Shown in pieces: positions 36,163 to 43,919 of a stretch of 64,000 bases of DNA. The stretch comes from Brevundimonas sp. (GTDB taxonomy: Bacteria > Pseudomonadota > Alphaproteobacteria > Caulobacterales > Caulobacteraceae), in the NCBI RefSeq assembly GCF_029946145.1, contig NZ_JAQSDY010000009.1:242412-306411 (forward strand), in the 5' to 3' direction. The notes beneath the pieces are model-generated. The model made no database searches. It had not been told where the DNA came from and saw only the letters and a program-made list of their open reading frames with translations. The translations under genes and the position numbers were made by a program. Position 1 is the stretch's first letter. Each line of letters starts with the position of its first letter.

Positions 36163-36636
36163 ATGGCCAGACGGTCCGTCGCGGATATCGAGAAGATCTG
36201 GTCCAATGTCGAGGGGGTGAAGAAGCTGTCTGACCGGGCCGTGGGCATCGGCCCCTTCGGCATCGGCCTGGACGGTCTGCTGACCTGGATCCCCGTGGTG
36301 GGCACGGTCTACAGCGTGGGAGCGGCCGGGTGGCTGCTGATCCAGGCCGGCAAGGCGAAGGCGACGCCATCCACCCTGATGCGCATGGTCGGCTATCTGG
36401 GTCTCGACAGCGCCACCACGGCGGTGGGCGAGGTGATCCCTTTCGCCCCCGACGTCGTCGACTTCTTCTTCCCCGGACACCTGCTGGCGGCCAGGGCGCT
36501 GCAGAAGGACATAGAGAGCACCCACTGGGTCGAGGCCAACGAGCGCGAGGCGCGCGCCACGGGTGATCACGACCGGCATGTCGCCGACATGCGCCGGAAC
36601 CCGAAGCTGCGTCGGATCGTCTATCTTCATGACTGA
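36163..36636 (+). CDS. DUF4112 domain protein
   Basis: 157 residues with a hydrophobic core: a LLTWIPVVGTVYSVGAAGWLLI segment and a second membrane-like segment around GLDSATTAVGEVIPFAPDVVDFFFP. The pattern of Asp-Gly-x(3)-WIPVVG and PFAPDVVDFFF is the DUF4112 signature. A small membrane protein of unknown role; AGAGG precedes the start. It is divergent from the EEP gene. Confidence 0.85.
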   Translation: MARRSVADIEKIWSNVEGVKKLSDRAVGIGPFGIGLDGLLTWIPVVGTVYSVGAAGWLLIQAGKAKATPSTLMRMVGYLGLDSATTAVGEVIPFAPDVVDFFFPGHLLAARALQKDIESTHWVEANEREARATGDHDRHVADMRRNPKLRRIVYLHD

Positions 36637-36696
36637 CAGCTTGACGAACCGGGCAGCGCGCCGACAGTTCGCGGCGATGACCTGCCGGACGCCCGC

Positions 36697-37254
36697 ATGA
36701 GTTCCCTTCTCACCCGCGATGAACTGTCCATGGCCCTCGGTCAGGCGGGCCAGGGCGACCGCGCCGCGTTCCGTCGCGTCTATGAAGCCACCTCCGCGAA
36801 GCTATTGGGCGTGACCCTGCGTATCTTGGCTGACCGCCAACTGGCCGAGGACGTCTTGCAGGACACCTATCTGACCGTGTGGAGAAAGGCCGGGAGCTTT
36901 GATGCGTCCCGCGCGAGCCCGATCACATGGCTGGTGACCATCGCCCGGAACCGGGCGATCGACCGGCTCAGGTCGGGCGCGTCCGCGCGGCGCTCGACGC
37001 CGATCGACGACGCCTTCGATGTGGCCGACGACGGCCCTTCGCCGGCGCAGGCGCTGGAGACCGGCGACGACGTGCGCCGGCTGAACGACTGTCTCGCTGA
37101 ACTGGATGACCGCACGGGCGGCGCCATCCGCACGGCCTTCATCGAGGGTGTGACCTATGACGTCCTGGCCTCGCGTGAGAATGTGCCGCTGGGGACGATG
37201 AAGAGCTGGATCCGGCGAGGACTGATGCGGCTGAGGGCCTGTCTGGAATCATGA
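36697..37254 (+). CDS. ECF RNA polymerase sigma factor
   Basis: 185 residues with sigma2 (about 30-100: LADRQLAEDVLQDTYLTVWRKAGSFDASR then PITWLVTIARNRAIDRLRS, which contacts the -10 element) and sigma4 (about 120-183: TGGAIRTAFIEGVTYDVLASRENVPLGTMKSWIRRGLMRLR, -35 recognition helix-turn-helix). It belongs to the SigK/RpoE-like ECF group. Its last bases overlap the start of the anti-sigma gene (ATGA), so sigma and anti-sigma are made in step. Confidence 0.95.
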   Translation: MSSLLTRDELSMALGQAGQGDRAAFRRVYEATSAKLLGVTLRILADRQLAEDVLQDTYLTVWRKAGSFDASRASPITWLVTIARNRAIDRLRSGASARRSTPIDDAFDVADDGPSPAQALETGDDVRRLNDCLAELDDRTGGAIRTAFIEGVTYDVLASRENVPLGTMKSWIRRGLMRLRACLES

Positions 37255-37982
37255 CCGATCCAACTGACAAAGACGGCATGGACGAGGACCAGGCCCTGGC
37301 CGGGGAACTGGCCCTGCGCGTCCTTTCGCCCGCCGCGGAGGCCGCCGCCCGCGCCCGGGAGGCTGCGGACCCCGCCTTCGCGGCCGAGGTCGAGACCTGG
37401 AACGAACAGTTGGCCGGGCTCGCCGATGACATCCCGCCTGTTGCGCCATCGCCTTATGTCTGGCCGCGCGTCGAGGCCGGACTGCCGCCCGTCGCCGCCA
37501 ATGACAACCGGCGGCTGGCCTTCTGGCGGACATGGGCGGTGGGCTCCACCGGTCTGCTGGCGGCCAGTCTGGCGGCGGTCGTCGTGCTGCTGGCCCAGCC
37601 GTCTCCGGTTCCGCCGGTTCCGGCGCCGGCGGCGCCCGTGGCGGTGACCCGGGTCGCGACCCTGACGCTGGAGAACGGGACGGCGGCCATGACCATCGCC
37701 TACGACCCCGCCAGCGGCGAACTGTATCTGGCCCCGACCAACGAGATGGCCGGCGACACGCGCGTGCCGCACCTGTGGCTGGTCATGCCCGAGGGCGGGG
37801 TCCAGCTGGTCGGCGCTATCGACGGCTCGGCGACCTCGCGCCACAACCTCGGGCGAGCCCTGTCGGGCAAGGCGGGGCAGGCCAATGCGGTCGCCGTGTC
37901 CATGGAGGCGCCCGGCCACACGCCCGCGCCCGACCACCCCGACGGCCCCGTCGTGGCGTCCGGCGACCTTCAGCGCCTCTGA
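37251..37982 (+). CDS. anti-sigma factor, RskA/anti-sigma-K type
   Basis: 243 residues. A cytoplasmic N-terminal zinc-less anti-sigma region (ELALRVLSPAAEAAARAREA and following AEVETWNEQL), a transmembrane helix at about 98-117 (WAVGSTGLLAASLAAVVVLL) and a periplasmic RskA-C domain (TLTLENGTAAMTIAYDPASGELYL, PHLWLVMPEGGVQLVGAID). It should hold the upstream sigma factor at the membrane until an envelope signal releases it. Confidence 0.92.
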   Translation: MTDPTDKDGMDEDQALAGELALRVLSPAAEAAARAREAADPAFAAEVETWNEQLAGLADDIPPVAPSPYVWPRVEAGLPPVAANDNRRLAFWRTWAVGSTGLLAASLAAVVVLLAQPSPVPPVPAPAAPVAVTRVATLTLENGTAAMTIAYDPASGELYLAPTNEMAGDTRVPHLWLVMPEGGVQLVGAIDGSATSRHNLGRALSGKAGQANAVAVSMEAPGHTPAPDHPDGPVVASGDLQRL

Positions 37983-38083
37983 CCGCATCCGCGCGCCGGA
38001 GCGTTCCGTAGCTGCTTGCGACGAGTCCGTTGCGGTTGCGTGCAAACGCGCCGCCTGGTCCTGACAGCCAACGGGCCCGTCAG

Positions 38084-38122
38084 GCGGGGAGGCCGTCCAG
38101 CCCTTCCACTCGGCCTCCCCGC
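38084..38122 (+). terminator. hairpin terminator after the sigma/anti-sigma operon
   Basis: Stem GCGGGGAGGCC (38084-38094) with GGCCTCCCCGC (38112-38122), 17-nt loop, about 100 nt after the anti-sigma stop. The following sequence has only a short T run, so strength is uncertain. Confidence 0.5.
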
Positions 38123-38265
38123 TGCCATTTCGTGCTGAACCGGACGGGTTTCAAAAGCCAGTTTACTGATTTCGCTGACGTTTCCCGATCAGGCAGCGTC
38201 ATCTGCGAGCCGCAGGAAGCCCCGCCCCCACACTGATCTCCGACATCCCGTGCGGAGAGAGAGTG

Positions 38266-39738
38266 ATGAGCGACGACCACAGCGCCCGGCTGGAGCTGCC
38301 CTATCTGGCGGCCGGGCAGATGCAGAAACATGTGACCTTGAACGAGGCCCTCACCCGGCTGGACGCCATGGTCCAGACCGCGGTGGTCAGCCGGACCGCG
38401 ACGGTCGAGCCGGCATCGCCGGCCGACGGCGCCCTCTGGATCCTGCCCGCCGGCGCGACCGGGGCGGACTGGGGCGCGCGGCCGGCGGGGACGCTGGTGC
38501 GGGCCGAGGGCGGCGGGTGGAGCGCGATCGCGGTCCCGGACGGGCTGGTGGTGCTGGTCGTGGATGCGGCCGAGCTGGTGGTGCGCCACTGGGACAGCTG
38601 GGTTCCGCTGGGCCGGAGGCTGGGCGAGGTCCAGGATCTGGGCCGGCTGGGGATCGGCGCGACGGCCGACAGCTGGAACCCCTTCCTCGCCAGGCTGAAC
38701 AACGCCCTGTGGACCGCGCGGGAGGCGGCGTACGGCGGCACCGGCGATCTGCGGCTGACGCTGAACAAGGAGGCGTCGGGCGACGTCCTGTCGCTGGTGT
38801 TCCAGAGCGGATACGGCGGCCGGGCGGAGCTGGGGCTGGTCGGCGACGACGACCTGAGGCTGAAGGTCAGCGGCGACGGATCGGACTGGCGGGAGGTCTT
38901 TTCGGTCGAGCGGGCGACGGGCCGGGTGATCTTCACCCAGGGCGCCGCGCGGCGCTCGGTGACGGCCTTTGGCGCTTCGGGGACCTACACGCCGCCCGAC
39001 TGGGCGCGAACCATCGAGGCGGTGGCCGTGGGCGGCGGTGGCGGCGGGGGAAGCGGCGCCTTCGGCGGCTCGGGCGCGCGTCCGGGCGGCGGCGGCGGGG
39101 GTGCGGGCGGCGTCAGTGGGGCCGGGTGGCCGGCGGACCTGCTGGGCGCCGGCCTGACCATCACGGTCGGAGCGGGCGGATCGGGCGGCGCCGGGGGTGC
39201 GGGCGCGGACGGGACGGACAGCCTGGTTTCGCTGGGCGGCGCCGCGCTGCTGACGGGAGCCGGCGGCGTCGGCGGTCAGGGTGGCGCCGCGGGCGGGGCA
39301 GGGGGCGCGGGAGGGGCCGGAGCGCCCGTCTCGAACGCCGGCGGCGGTTCCGGCGTCACGGCCGAGGGCGCGCCGGGCAAGGACCGTGACCGTCCGGACG
39401 GATCGGGCGGCGGCGGGGCCGGAGGCGGGGTTGACGGCGCGGGGGTCGTCCGCGCGGGCGGAGCCGGCGGCGACGGCGGTGTTCTGGCGGTTCAGGCGAT
39501 CGGCGGGGCGGGCGGGGCGGGCGCCGGAGCGATCGGCGGGACAGCGCCCCAACCCTCCCTTCACTGGGCCGGCGGCGGGGGAGGCGGCGGGGGCGCTGTC
39601 GCGGCCGGGACCGGTCACCCGGGCGGGGCGGGCGGCGGGGCCGGCGCGGGCGGCGGCGGCGGCGGGGCCGGCGTGACCGCTGGAGGCGTCGGCGGCGCGG
39701 GCGCGGCCGGCGTGATCTGGATCACGGCCCTCGGATGA
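38266..39738 (+). CDS. DUF2793 phage-type protein with long glycine-rich C-terminus
   Basis: 490 residues. Residues 1-110 are DUF2793 (LELPYLAAGQMQKHVTLNEALTRLDAMVQ, GALWILPAGATGADWGA), a domain found in alphaproteobacterial phage and gene-transfer-agent proteins. A middle domain (about 115-235) is followed by about 240 residues dominated by Gly-Gly-x repeats, ending GAAGVIWITALG, the closing motif of Gly-rich tail-fibre adhesin domains. It probably forms a receptor-binding fibre or spike. It starts the phage-like module and overlaps the next gene (ATGA). Start ATG 38266, with GGAGAGAG upstream. Confidence 0.85.
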   Translation: MSDDHSARLELPYLAAGQMQKHVTLNEALTRLDAMVQTAVVSRTATVEPASPADGALWILPAGATGADWGARPAGTLVRAEGGGWSAIAVPDGLVVLVVDAAELVVRHWDSWVPLGRRLGEVQDLGRLGIGATADSWNPFLARLNNALWTAREAAYGGTGDLRLTLNKEASGDVLSLVFQSGYGGRAELGLVGDDDLRLKVSGDGSDWREVFSVERATGRVIFTQGAARRSVTAFGASGTYTPPDWARTIEAVAVGGGGGGGSGAFGGSGARPGGGGGGAGGVSGAGWPADLLGAGLTITVGAGGSGGAGGAGADGTDSLVSLGGAALLTGAGGVGGQGGAAGGAGGAGGAGAPVSNAGGGSGVTAEGAPGKDRDRPDGSGGGGAGGGVDGAGVVRAGGAGGDGGVLAVQAIGGAGGAGAGAIGGTAPQPSLHWAGGGGGGGGAVAAGTGHPGGAGGGAGAGGGGGGAGVTAGGVGGAGAAGVIWITALG

Positions 39739-39902
39739 CCCGCCGCCCGACATTCCATGACGACCGGCGCGACGCCGCGCTGCTGGACGAGGACGCGTGG
39801 GACGCGCCCCGACGGCTGACCGACCTCGACCTGTTCACCCACGGCGGCGACGGCTGGCGTCGCGTCGCCTTCGACCTTGAGGATCCGGAGGATTTCCGAT
39901 GA
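39735..39902 (+). CDS. small charged protein, 55 aa, in phage module
   Basis: A 55-residue ORF (starts MTRRPTFHDDRRDAALLDED, ends DLEDPEDFR), overlapping both neighbours by four bases (ATGA at each end). It is rich in Asp/Arg, probably soluble. Its position between the fibre-like gene and the holin-like gene suggests a structural or chaperone role, but no family is recognised. Confidence 0.65.
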   Translation: MTRRPTFHDDRRDAALLDEDAWDAPRRLTDLDLFTHGGDGWRRVAFDLEDPEDFR

Positions 39903-40162
39903 CCGACTTTCCGAACAAGGAAGCGCCTTCACCGCTGGCCGAGAGCCGTTGGTTGTGGCGCAGGCTGTATGTATTCGCCGTCAGCGGCGGGGCCTGGTTG
40001 CTGCTGGACCGGCTGATCGCGGCGATACCGCCCGAAGCCGCGCCGCGGCTTGCCGAGGGGCTGATGGCGCTGCTGGCGCTGAGCATGGTGCTCTATCTGG
40101 TGGCGCCGACCGCCCAGCAGCTGATCGAGACCCTGGGCGCCCTGCCGGGGAAGCGGTCATGA
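39899..40162 (+). CDS. holin-like small membrane protein
   Basis: 87 residues with two membrane segments: RRLYVFAVSGGAWLLLDRLIAAI (about 21-43) and LAEGLMALLALSMVLYLVAPTA (51-72), and charged ends (MTDFPNKEAP, LPGKRS). The size, two-helix layout and position directly before an endolysin gene fit a class II holin that would release the enzyme through the inner membrane. No sequence family was identified, so holin is a contextual call. Confidence 0.6.
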   Translation: MTDFPNKEAPSPLAESRWLWRRLYVFAVSGGAWLLLDRLIAAIPPEAAPRLAEGLMALLALSMVLYLVAPTAQQLIETLGALPGKRS

Positions 40163-40542
40163 GCTTCCGCCTCTCCGAACGCTCCCTGAAACGGCTGCAG
40201 GGCGTGCATCCCCGGCTGGTCGCCCTGGTCAAGGAGGCCTCGGCCCTGACGCCCGTGGACTTCATGGTCACCGAAGGGCTGCGCACGCCCGAGCGTCAGG
40301 CCGCCCTGGTCCGGGCGGGGGCCAGCAGAACCCGGAAGTCCCGCCATCTGACCGGTCATGCAGTGGACGTAGCCGCGCTGGTCGACGGCCAGGTGCGCTG
40401 GGACTGGCCGCTCTATCCCCGTATCGCCGCGGCCTTCAAGGCGGCCGCCGCGCGACAGGGCACGGCGATCGTCTGGGGCGGCGACTGGACCTCCCTGCGC
40501 GATGGCCCGCATTTCGAACTGGACCGCGGGGTTTTCCCGTGA
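40159..40542 (+). CDS. M15 family peptidoglycan peptidase (endolysin)
   Basis: 127 residues. The Zn site is SRHLTGHAVDVAALVDG (SxHxxGxAxD) with the distal GGDWTSLRDGPHFEL (PHFE); it is an L-alanyl-D-glutamate or D-Ala peptidase of phage endolysin type. It has no signal peptide, which fits holin-dependent release. Both flanks overlap neighbouring genes by four bases. Confidence 0.93.
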   Translation: MSFRLSERSLKRLQGVHPRLVALVKEASALTPVDFMVTEGLRTPERQAALVRAGASRTRKSRHLTGHAVDVAALVDGQVRWDWPLYPRIAAAFKAAAARQGTAIVWGGDWTSLRDGPHFELDRGVFP

Positions 40543-41000
40543 GGCCTTTCGACCTCCTTCGCGCCCTGACGCCGCCCGGCTGGAGTCTGGTCGTCGCTCT
40601 CGCGGTCGCCGCCGCGCTGACGCTCGGCCATGGCCTCGGCTTGCGCTGGGATCCGTTCAACCTGGCGGAACGCAGGCTCGCGGCCGCGGAGACGCGGGCC
40701 TCGACGGCCGCATTCGACGCCGCCGCGCGCCGGCTCGAGTTCGAAGGCGCGGCCCGCCAGGCCCGCCGCATCGACCTCCATCACCAACAGGCCGACTCGG
40801 TCGCCCGGGCGACCGACCGCGCCGCCCATAACGCAAGGATCGCCCATGACGCCTCCCTCCCGCTGGACCCCGCTCGCGCCGCTAGGCTGCGCGAGCATGA
40901 TCGCCGGCTGTGCGATCTCGCCCCCGCCGTCTGCGCCACCGCCCCGGCTGACCCTGCCCGAGGCGGCGACCACGCCGTGTCGGCTGGACCGGCTGCCTGA
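40539..41000 (+). CDS. inner-membrane spanin-like protein (Rz-type)
   Basis: 153 residues. One N-terminal transmembrane helix (about 14-34: GWSLVVALAVAAALTLGHGL) and a long charged, helix-forming periplasmic domain (AERRLAAAETRASTAAFDAAARRLEFEGAARQARRIDLHH) match the i-spanin Rz. It follows the endolysin with an ATGA-type overlap. A lipoprotein reading frame begins inside it in the +1 frame, as in lambda Rz/Rz1. This supports a complete lysis cassette. Confidence 0.75.
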   Translation: MRPFDLLRALTPPGWSLVVALAVAAALTLGHGLGLRWDPFNLAERRLAAAETRASTAAFDAAARRLEFEGAARQARRIDLHHQQADSVARATDRAAHNARIAHDASLPLDPARAARLREHDRRLCDLAPAVCATAPADPARGGDHAVSAGPAA

Positions 41001-41172
41001 GGCGGCGAGCCAGGCCGGTCTGGAGGCGTCCTACGCGGCGCGGGGAGGGGCGCTTGTCCTGTGCGACGCCGCCCGGAGCCTGGCGGTGGACACCCTGGTG
41101 GCCGAGCGCGCCCTGGTGGACCGGTGGATCGAACCGCGGCGACGCCGATGGCCGTGGTCGCCGCCCCGGTGA
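40846..41172 (+). CDS. outer-membrane lipoprotein spanin candidate (Rz1-type), nested
   Basis: 108 residues in the +1 frame relative to the Rz-like gene, sharing 155 nt with it. Start ATG 40846 has AAGGA at 40835-40839. A short leader ends in lipobox IAGC (Cys22), followed by a proline-rich stretch (AISPPPSAPPPRLTLP), the typical Rz1 composition. The C-terminal half (AASQAGLEASYAARGGALVL and on) is longer than lambda Rz1. An o-spanin would pair with the i-spanin to fuse inner and outer membranes at lysis. Confidence 0.75.
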   Translation: MTPPSRWTPLAPLGCASMIAGCAISPPPSAPPPRLTLPEAATTPCRLDRLPEAASQAGLEASYAARGGALVLCDAARSLAVDTLVAERALVDRWIEPRRRRWPWSPPR

Positions 41173-41367
41173 AGGCCAGTGGCAGGGTCTGGCGCGGTTG
41201 GCGCCCCGAATTCGCAAGACCGTGCTAGGCGCCGGGGGCACAAACTGCAGGGCGACCGGGCAGTTCTTGCCGCCCACCCTGCACATTCTGCCGGGCGCCC
41301 GACGTGCTTAACAGGAACTAACGCAGCAAAAACAACGGCCGTTGGTCTGGCATGTCCGTTTGGCGAC

Positions 41368-41383
41368 TGGTCCCGTCCTTGCT
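41368..41383 (+). promoter_or_regulatory. sigma54-type promoter for flagellin
   Basis: TGGTCC-N5-TTGCT: GG (-24) at 41369-41370 and GC (-12) at 41381-41382, correct 12-nt spacing. Predicted start around 41394 leaves a 60-nt leader before the flagellin ATG. Caulobacter flagellins of this type are sigma54-dependent and controlled post-transcriptionally in the leader. Confidence 0.55.
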
Positions 41384-41454
41384 GCGATAGCTGCGAGCAA
41401 AATGCTCCCGGCAGCCAAAATGGCGTCGGACACCTTGAAACAAGGAATATCGTC

Positions 41455-42288
41455 ATGGCGCTGAACAGCGTTAACACGAACATGGGCGCAATGATCGCCC
41501 TCCAGAACCTGCAGTCCACCAACAGTGAACTCGCCACGGTTCAAAACCGCATCAGCACCGGCAAGAACGTCTCGTCCGCCAAGGACAACGGCGCCATCTT
41601 CGCCATCGCCACCAGCCAGCGCGCCGAAATCGGCGCCCTGAACGCCGTCAAGGACAGCCTGAACCGCGGCTCTTCCGCCGTGGACGTCAGCCTGGCCGCC
41701 GGCGAATCGGTCTCCGATCTGCTGAGCCAGCTGAAGGAAAAGGCCCTGTCCGCCACGGACAAGAGCCTGACCACCTCGGCCCGTTCGGCCCTGAACGAAG
41801 ACTTCAAGGCCATTCGCGACCAGATCGGGACCGTCGTGGCCAACGCCAAGTTCAACGGCGTGAACCTGCTGGACAACTCGACCACGACCAATGGCTATAA
41901 GGCCCTGGCCAATACCGCGGGTTCGACTCTCAAGGTGGCGGGTGAAAACCTGTCGCTGGGCGGTACGAACGTGACGGTCACGGCCACGACCACCATCGGC
42001 ACCTCGACGCTGGCCACGACCGCCCTCGGTCTGGTCAACGCCTCGATCGACAAGGTTTCGGCCTCCCTGGCTCGCCTGGGCACCGGCTCCAAGTCGTTCT
42101 CGACCCACCTTGGCTTCGTCGGCAAGCTCCAGGACGCTCTGGAAACCGGCGTGGGCAACCTGGTCGACGCCGATCTGGCCAAGGAAAGCGCCCGACTGCA
42201 AGCTCTGCAAACCAAGCAACAGCTGGGTGTGCAGGCGCTGTCGATCGCCAACTCCTCGACCTCCATCCTGCTCGGACTGTTCCGCTAA
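41455..42288 (+). CDS. flagellin (short, FljK-type)
   Basis: 277-residue filament protein made only of the conserved ends: D0/D1 N-terminus (MALNSVNTNMGAMIALQNLQ ... RISTGKNVSSAKDNGAIFAIATSQRAEI) and C-terminus (LVDADLAKESARLQALQTKQQLGVQALSIANSSTSILLGLFR). The middle is a short, non-enzymatic stretch, so there is no D2/D3 domain, as in Caulobacter flagellins. ATG 41455 has AAGGAA nearby. It lies upstream of the FlaG-like and second flagellin genes and is exported by the flagellar type III apparatus. Confidence 0.97.
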   Translation: MALNSVNTNMGAMIALQNLQSTNSELATVQNRISTGKNVSSAKDNGAIFAIATSQRAEIGALNAVKDSLNRGSSAVDVSLAAGESVSDLLSQLKEKALSATDKSLTTSARSALNEDFKAIRDQIGTVVANAKFNGVNLLDNSTTTNGYKALANTAGSTLKVAGENLSLGGTNVTVTATTTIGTSTLATTALGLVNASIDKVSASLARLGTGSKSFSTHLGFVGKLQDALETGVGNLVDADLAKESARLQALQTKQQLGVQALSIANSSTSILLGLFR

Positions 42289-42385
42289 GGATCGACCGGA
42301 AGGGCGGGGTCCCACGCGGATCCCGCCCGACCGATCTCCAGTCCCTTTATAGGAAGCCGCCGGCTCAACCCCGTCGGAAGGAGCC

Positions 42386-42676
42386 ATGCAAGACAATGCG
42401 AAACTGGCCTTAGTAACCGCGTCCGCCATCCTGCCCGCAGCCACCGCCGGTTTCACCGCCGGCGGCGATTTCCATGATTCCAGGGCGTCCGAAGAGGCCG
42501 AACGCGTCGCGCGCTATCGCCTGGTCATTGAGGAAGGGCCGTCAGGATCGTTCATCTACAAGACGATGGATCGGGTCACCGGCGAGGTCGTCAGGCAACT
42601 GCCCCGCGAACAGGTCGTCGACCTGATGCAGGCGGCGGAATACAGCTCCGGCTCGGTCATCAACACCACCGCCTGA
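42386..42676 (+). CDS. FlaG-like flagellar protein
   Basis: 96 residues. The C-terminal half (YRLVIEEGPSGSFIYKTMDRVTGEVVRQLPREQVVDLMQ) matches the FlaG family pattern D-x-x-T-G-E-V-I-R-Q-I-P. FlaG affects filament length in several bacteria. A position between two flagellin genes supports a flagellar role. GGAAGGAGCC precedes the ATG. Co-transcribed with the upstream flagellin or independently is not clear. Confidence 0.8.
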   Translation: MQDNAKLALVTASAILPAATAGFTAGGDFHDSRASEEAERVARYRLVIEEGPSGSFIYKTMDRVTGEVVRQLPREQVVDLMQAAEYSSGSVINTTA

Positions 42677-42732
42677 CCGCGCCAGACAATCGATCCACCC
42701 CGCCGCGCAGGAGCGATCCGCGCGGGTTTCGT

Positions 42733-42756
42733 CATGGTTAGCAGCCGTTAACCATG
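42733..42756. promoter_or_regulatory. operator-like palindrome upstream of second flagellin
   Basis: CATGGTTA (42733-42740) and TAACCATG (42749-42756) are perfect inverted arms with an 8-nt spacer, 51 nt before the second flagellin ATG. The TTAACCAT core resembles a CtrA half-site, but no full CtrA box is present. Confidence 0.45.
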
Positions 42757-42807
42757 TGTGCACCCTTGCGCCTCTAGCCTTGGCGAAACCTCACAGGGCT
42801 GAGTCGG

Positions 42808-43644
42808 ATGACGAATAGCGTCCATACCAACAACTCCGCGGCCATCGCGCTGCAGAACCTCACGCGGACCAACGACCGGCTGAGCGACGTCCAGGGACGG
42901 ATCTCGACGGGCCTGAAGGTCCAGGGGGCCAAGGACAACGCCGCCATCTGGGCCATCGCCCAGGGACAGAGAGCCGACATCGGGGCCCTCAGCGCGGTGA
43001 AGCAGAGCCTCGACCGGGCCACCTCGGTCGCCGACGTGGCCCTTTCGGCCGGCGAATCAGTTTCGGACCTGCTGAACCAGCTGAAGGAAAAGGTCGTCGC
43101 GGCCAAGGACGGCTCGCTGAAGACCCAGTCACGTCAGCTGCTCGACAACGACTTCAAGGCCCTGCTGCGGGCGCTCGCGTCCCAGGTCAGCAACGCCTCG
43201 TTCGACGGCGGCAACCTGCTGAACGGATCGCTGACCACCGGCATCAAATTCCTGGCCAACGCCGACGCCACCAGCTTCGTCACCCTGTCTTCCAAGAACC
43301 TGTCGCTGGGCGGCGCCATCATCGAGCTGGCCCTGTCGGACAGCCTGCTGACCCTGACCGGCGCGACCCAGGCCCTGACCCGGCTGGACGATTCCATCAC
43401 CCAGCTCAATGCCGCCCTCGGTTCGATCGGCGCCCAGGCCAAGCAGATCGAGGCGCACAACAATTTCGTCAGCAAGCTGATGGACACGCTGGAATCGGGG
43501 ATCGGCAATCTGGTCGACGCGGACCTGGCCAAGGAAAGCGCGCGGCTTCAGGCGCTGCAGGTGCAGCAGCAACTGGGCGCCCAGTCGCTGTCGATCGCCA
43601 ACCAGGCGCCCCAGATCATCCTGTCGCTGTTCCGCGGCGGTTAA
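42808..43644 (+). CDS. second flagellin
   Basis: 278-residue flagellin, clearly paralogous to the one at 41455 (shared RISTG-K/L-xV-x-AKDNxAIxAIAxxQRA and LVDADLAKESARLQALQ). It starts MTNSVHTNNSAAIALQNLTR and ends IANQAPQIILSLFRGG. Differences in the middle suggest a specialised filament subunit, such as a hook-proximal one. It overlaps by four bases, tail to tail, a small antisense gene. Confidence 0.97.
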   Translation: MTNSVHTNNSAAIALQNLTRTNDRLSDVQGRISTGLKVQGAKDNAAIWAIAQGQRADIGALSAVKQSLDRATSVADVALSAGESVSDLLNQLKEKVVAAKDGSLKTQSRQLLDNDFKALLRALASQVSNASFDGGNLLNGSLTTGIKFLANADATSFVTLSSKNLSLGGAIIELALSDSLLTLTGATQALTRLDDSITQLNAALGSIGAQAKQIEAHNNFVSKLMDTLESGIGNLVDADLAKESARLQALQVQQQLGAQSLSIANQAPQIILSLFRGG

Positions 43645-43757
43645 ACCGCGCGGCGGTGTCCGATCTGGATCGCGGCCGGCCTGTGGCGCAGGCCGGTTCG
43701 CGGTCCGAAGCCGTACAGCGAAAGCAACGATTTCAGGGCATTGACGAAGGCGGTCAT
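43641..43757 (-). CDS. small protein, 38 aa, convergent with flagellin
   Basis: An ORF of 38 codons (starts MTAFVNALKSLLSLYGFGPR, ends IQIGHRRAV) with a strong GAGGAGG ribosome binding site 7 nt upstream of its ATG (about 43765-43771). The N-terminal 15 residues are amphipathic/hydrophobic, the rest basic. Its stop overlaps the flagellin stop. It is either a small membrane-active protein or a leader/antisense regulator of the flagellin 3' end. Family unknown. Confidence 0.5.
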   Translation of the reverse strand: MTAFVNALKSLLSLYGFGPRTGLRHRPAAIQIGHRRAV

Positions 43758-43919
43758 CACGGCGTCCTCCTCATCCGGCGCTCGAAGAACGGACGCCGGG
43801 GATCATTGTTCCCCGAGTCGGCCTCAGAGTCGCGCGCGTCGCGTCCCGCGCTCTGGCGTTAAGCTCTCGCGTTAAGTCCTCGTTACGCTCGAAGCCCCAC
43901 AGTACGGGCCGGGAGTCGC

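Noticed and set aside
38250..39389. Open frame in another register over the DUF2793 gene
   Set aside because: Arg/Gly-rich translation of the Gly-rich repeat in a wrong frame.
41310..41326. CtrA-like TTAACAGGAACTAAC upstream of the first flagellin
   Set aside because: Second half-site is shifted by one base; the sigma54 match is better.
42757..42772. Sigma54 promoter (TTGCG) for the second flagellin
   Set aside because: The -24 GG is missing at the required distance.
43656..43862. 68-codon plus-strand frame after the second flagellin
   Set aside because: No ribosome binding site; the opposite-strand 38-aa gene has a much better one.
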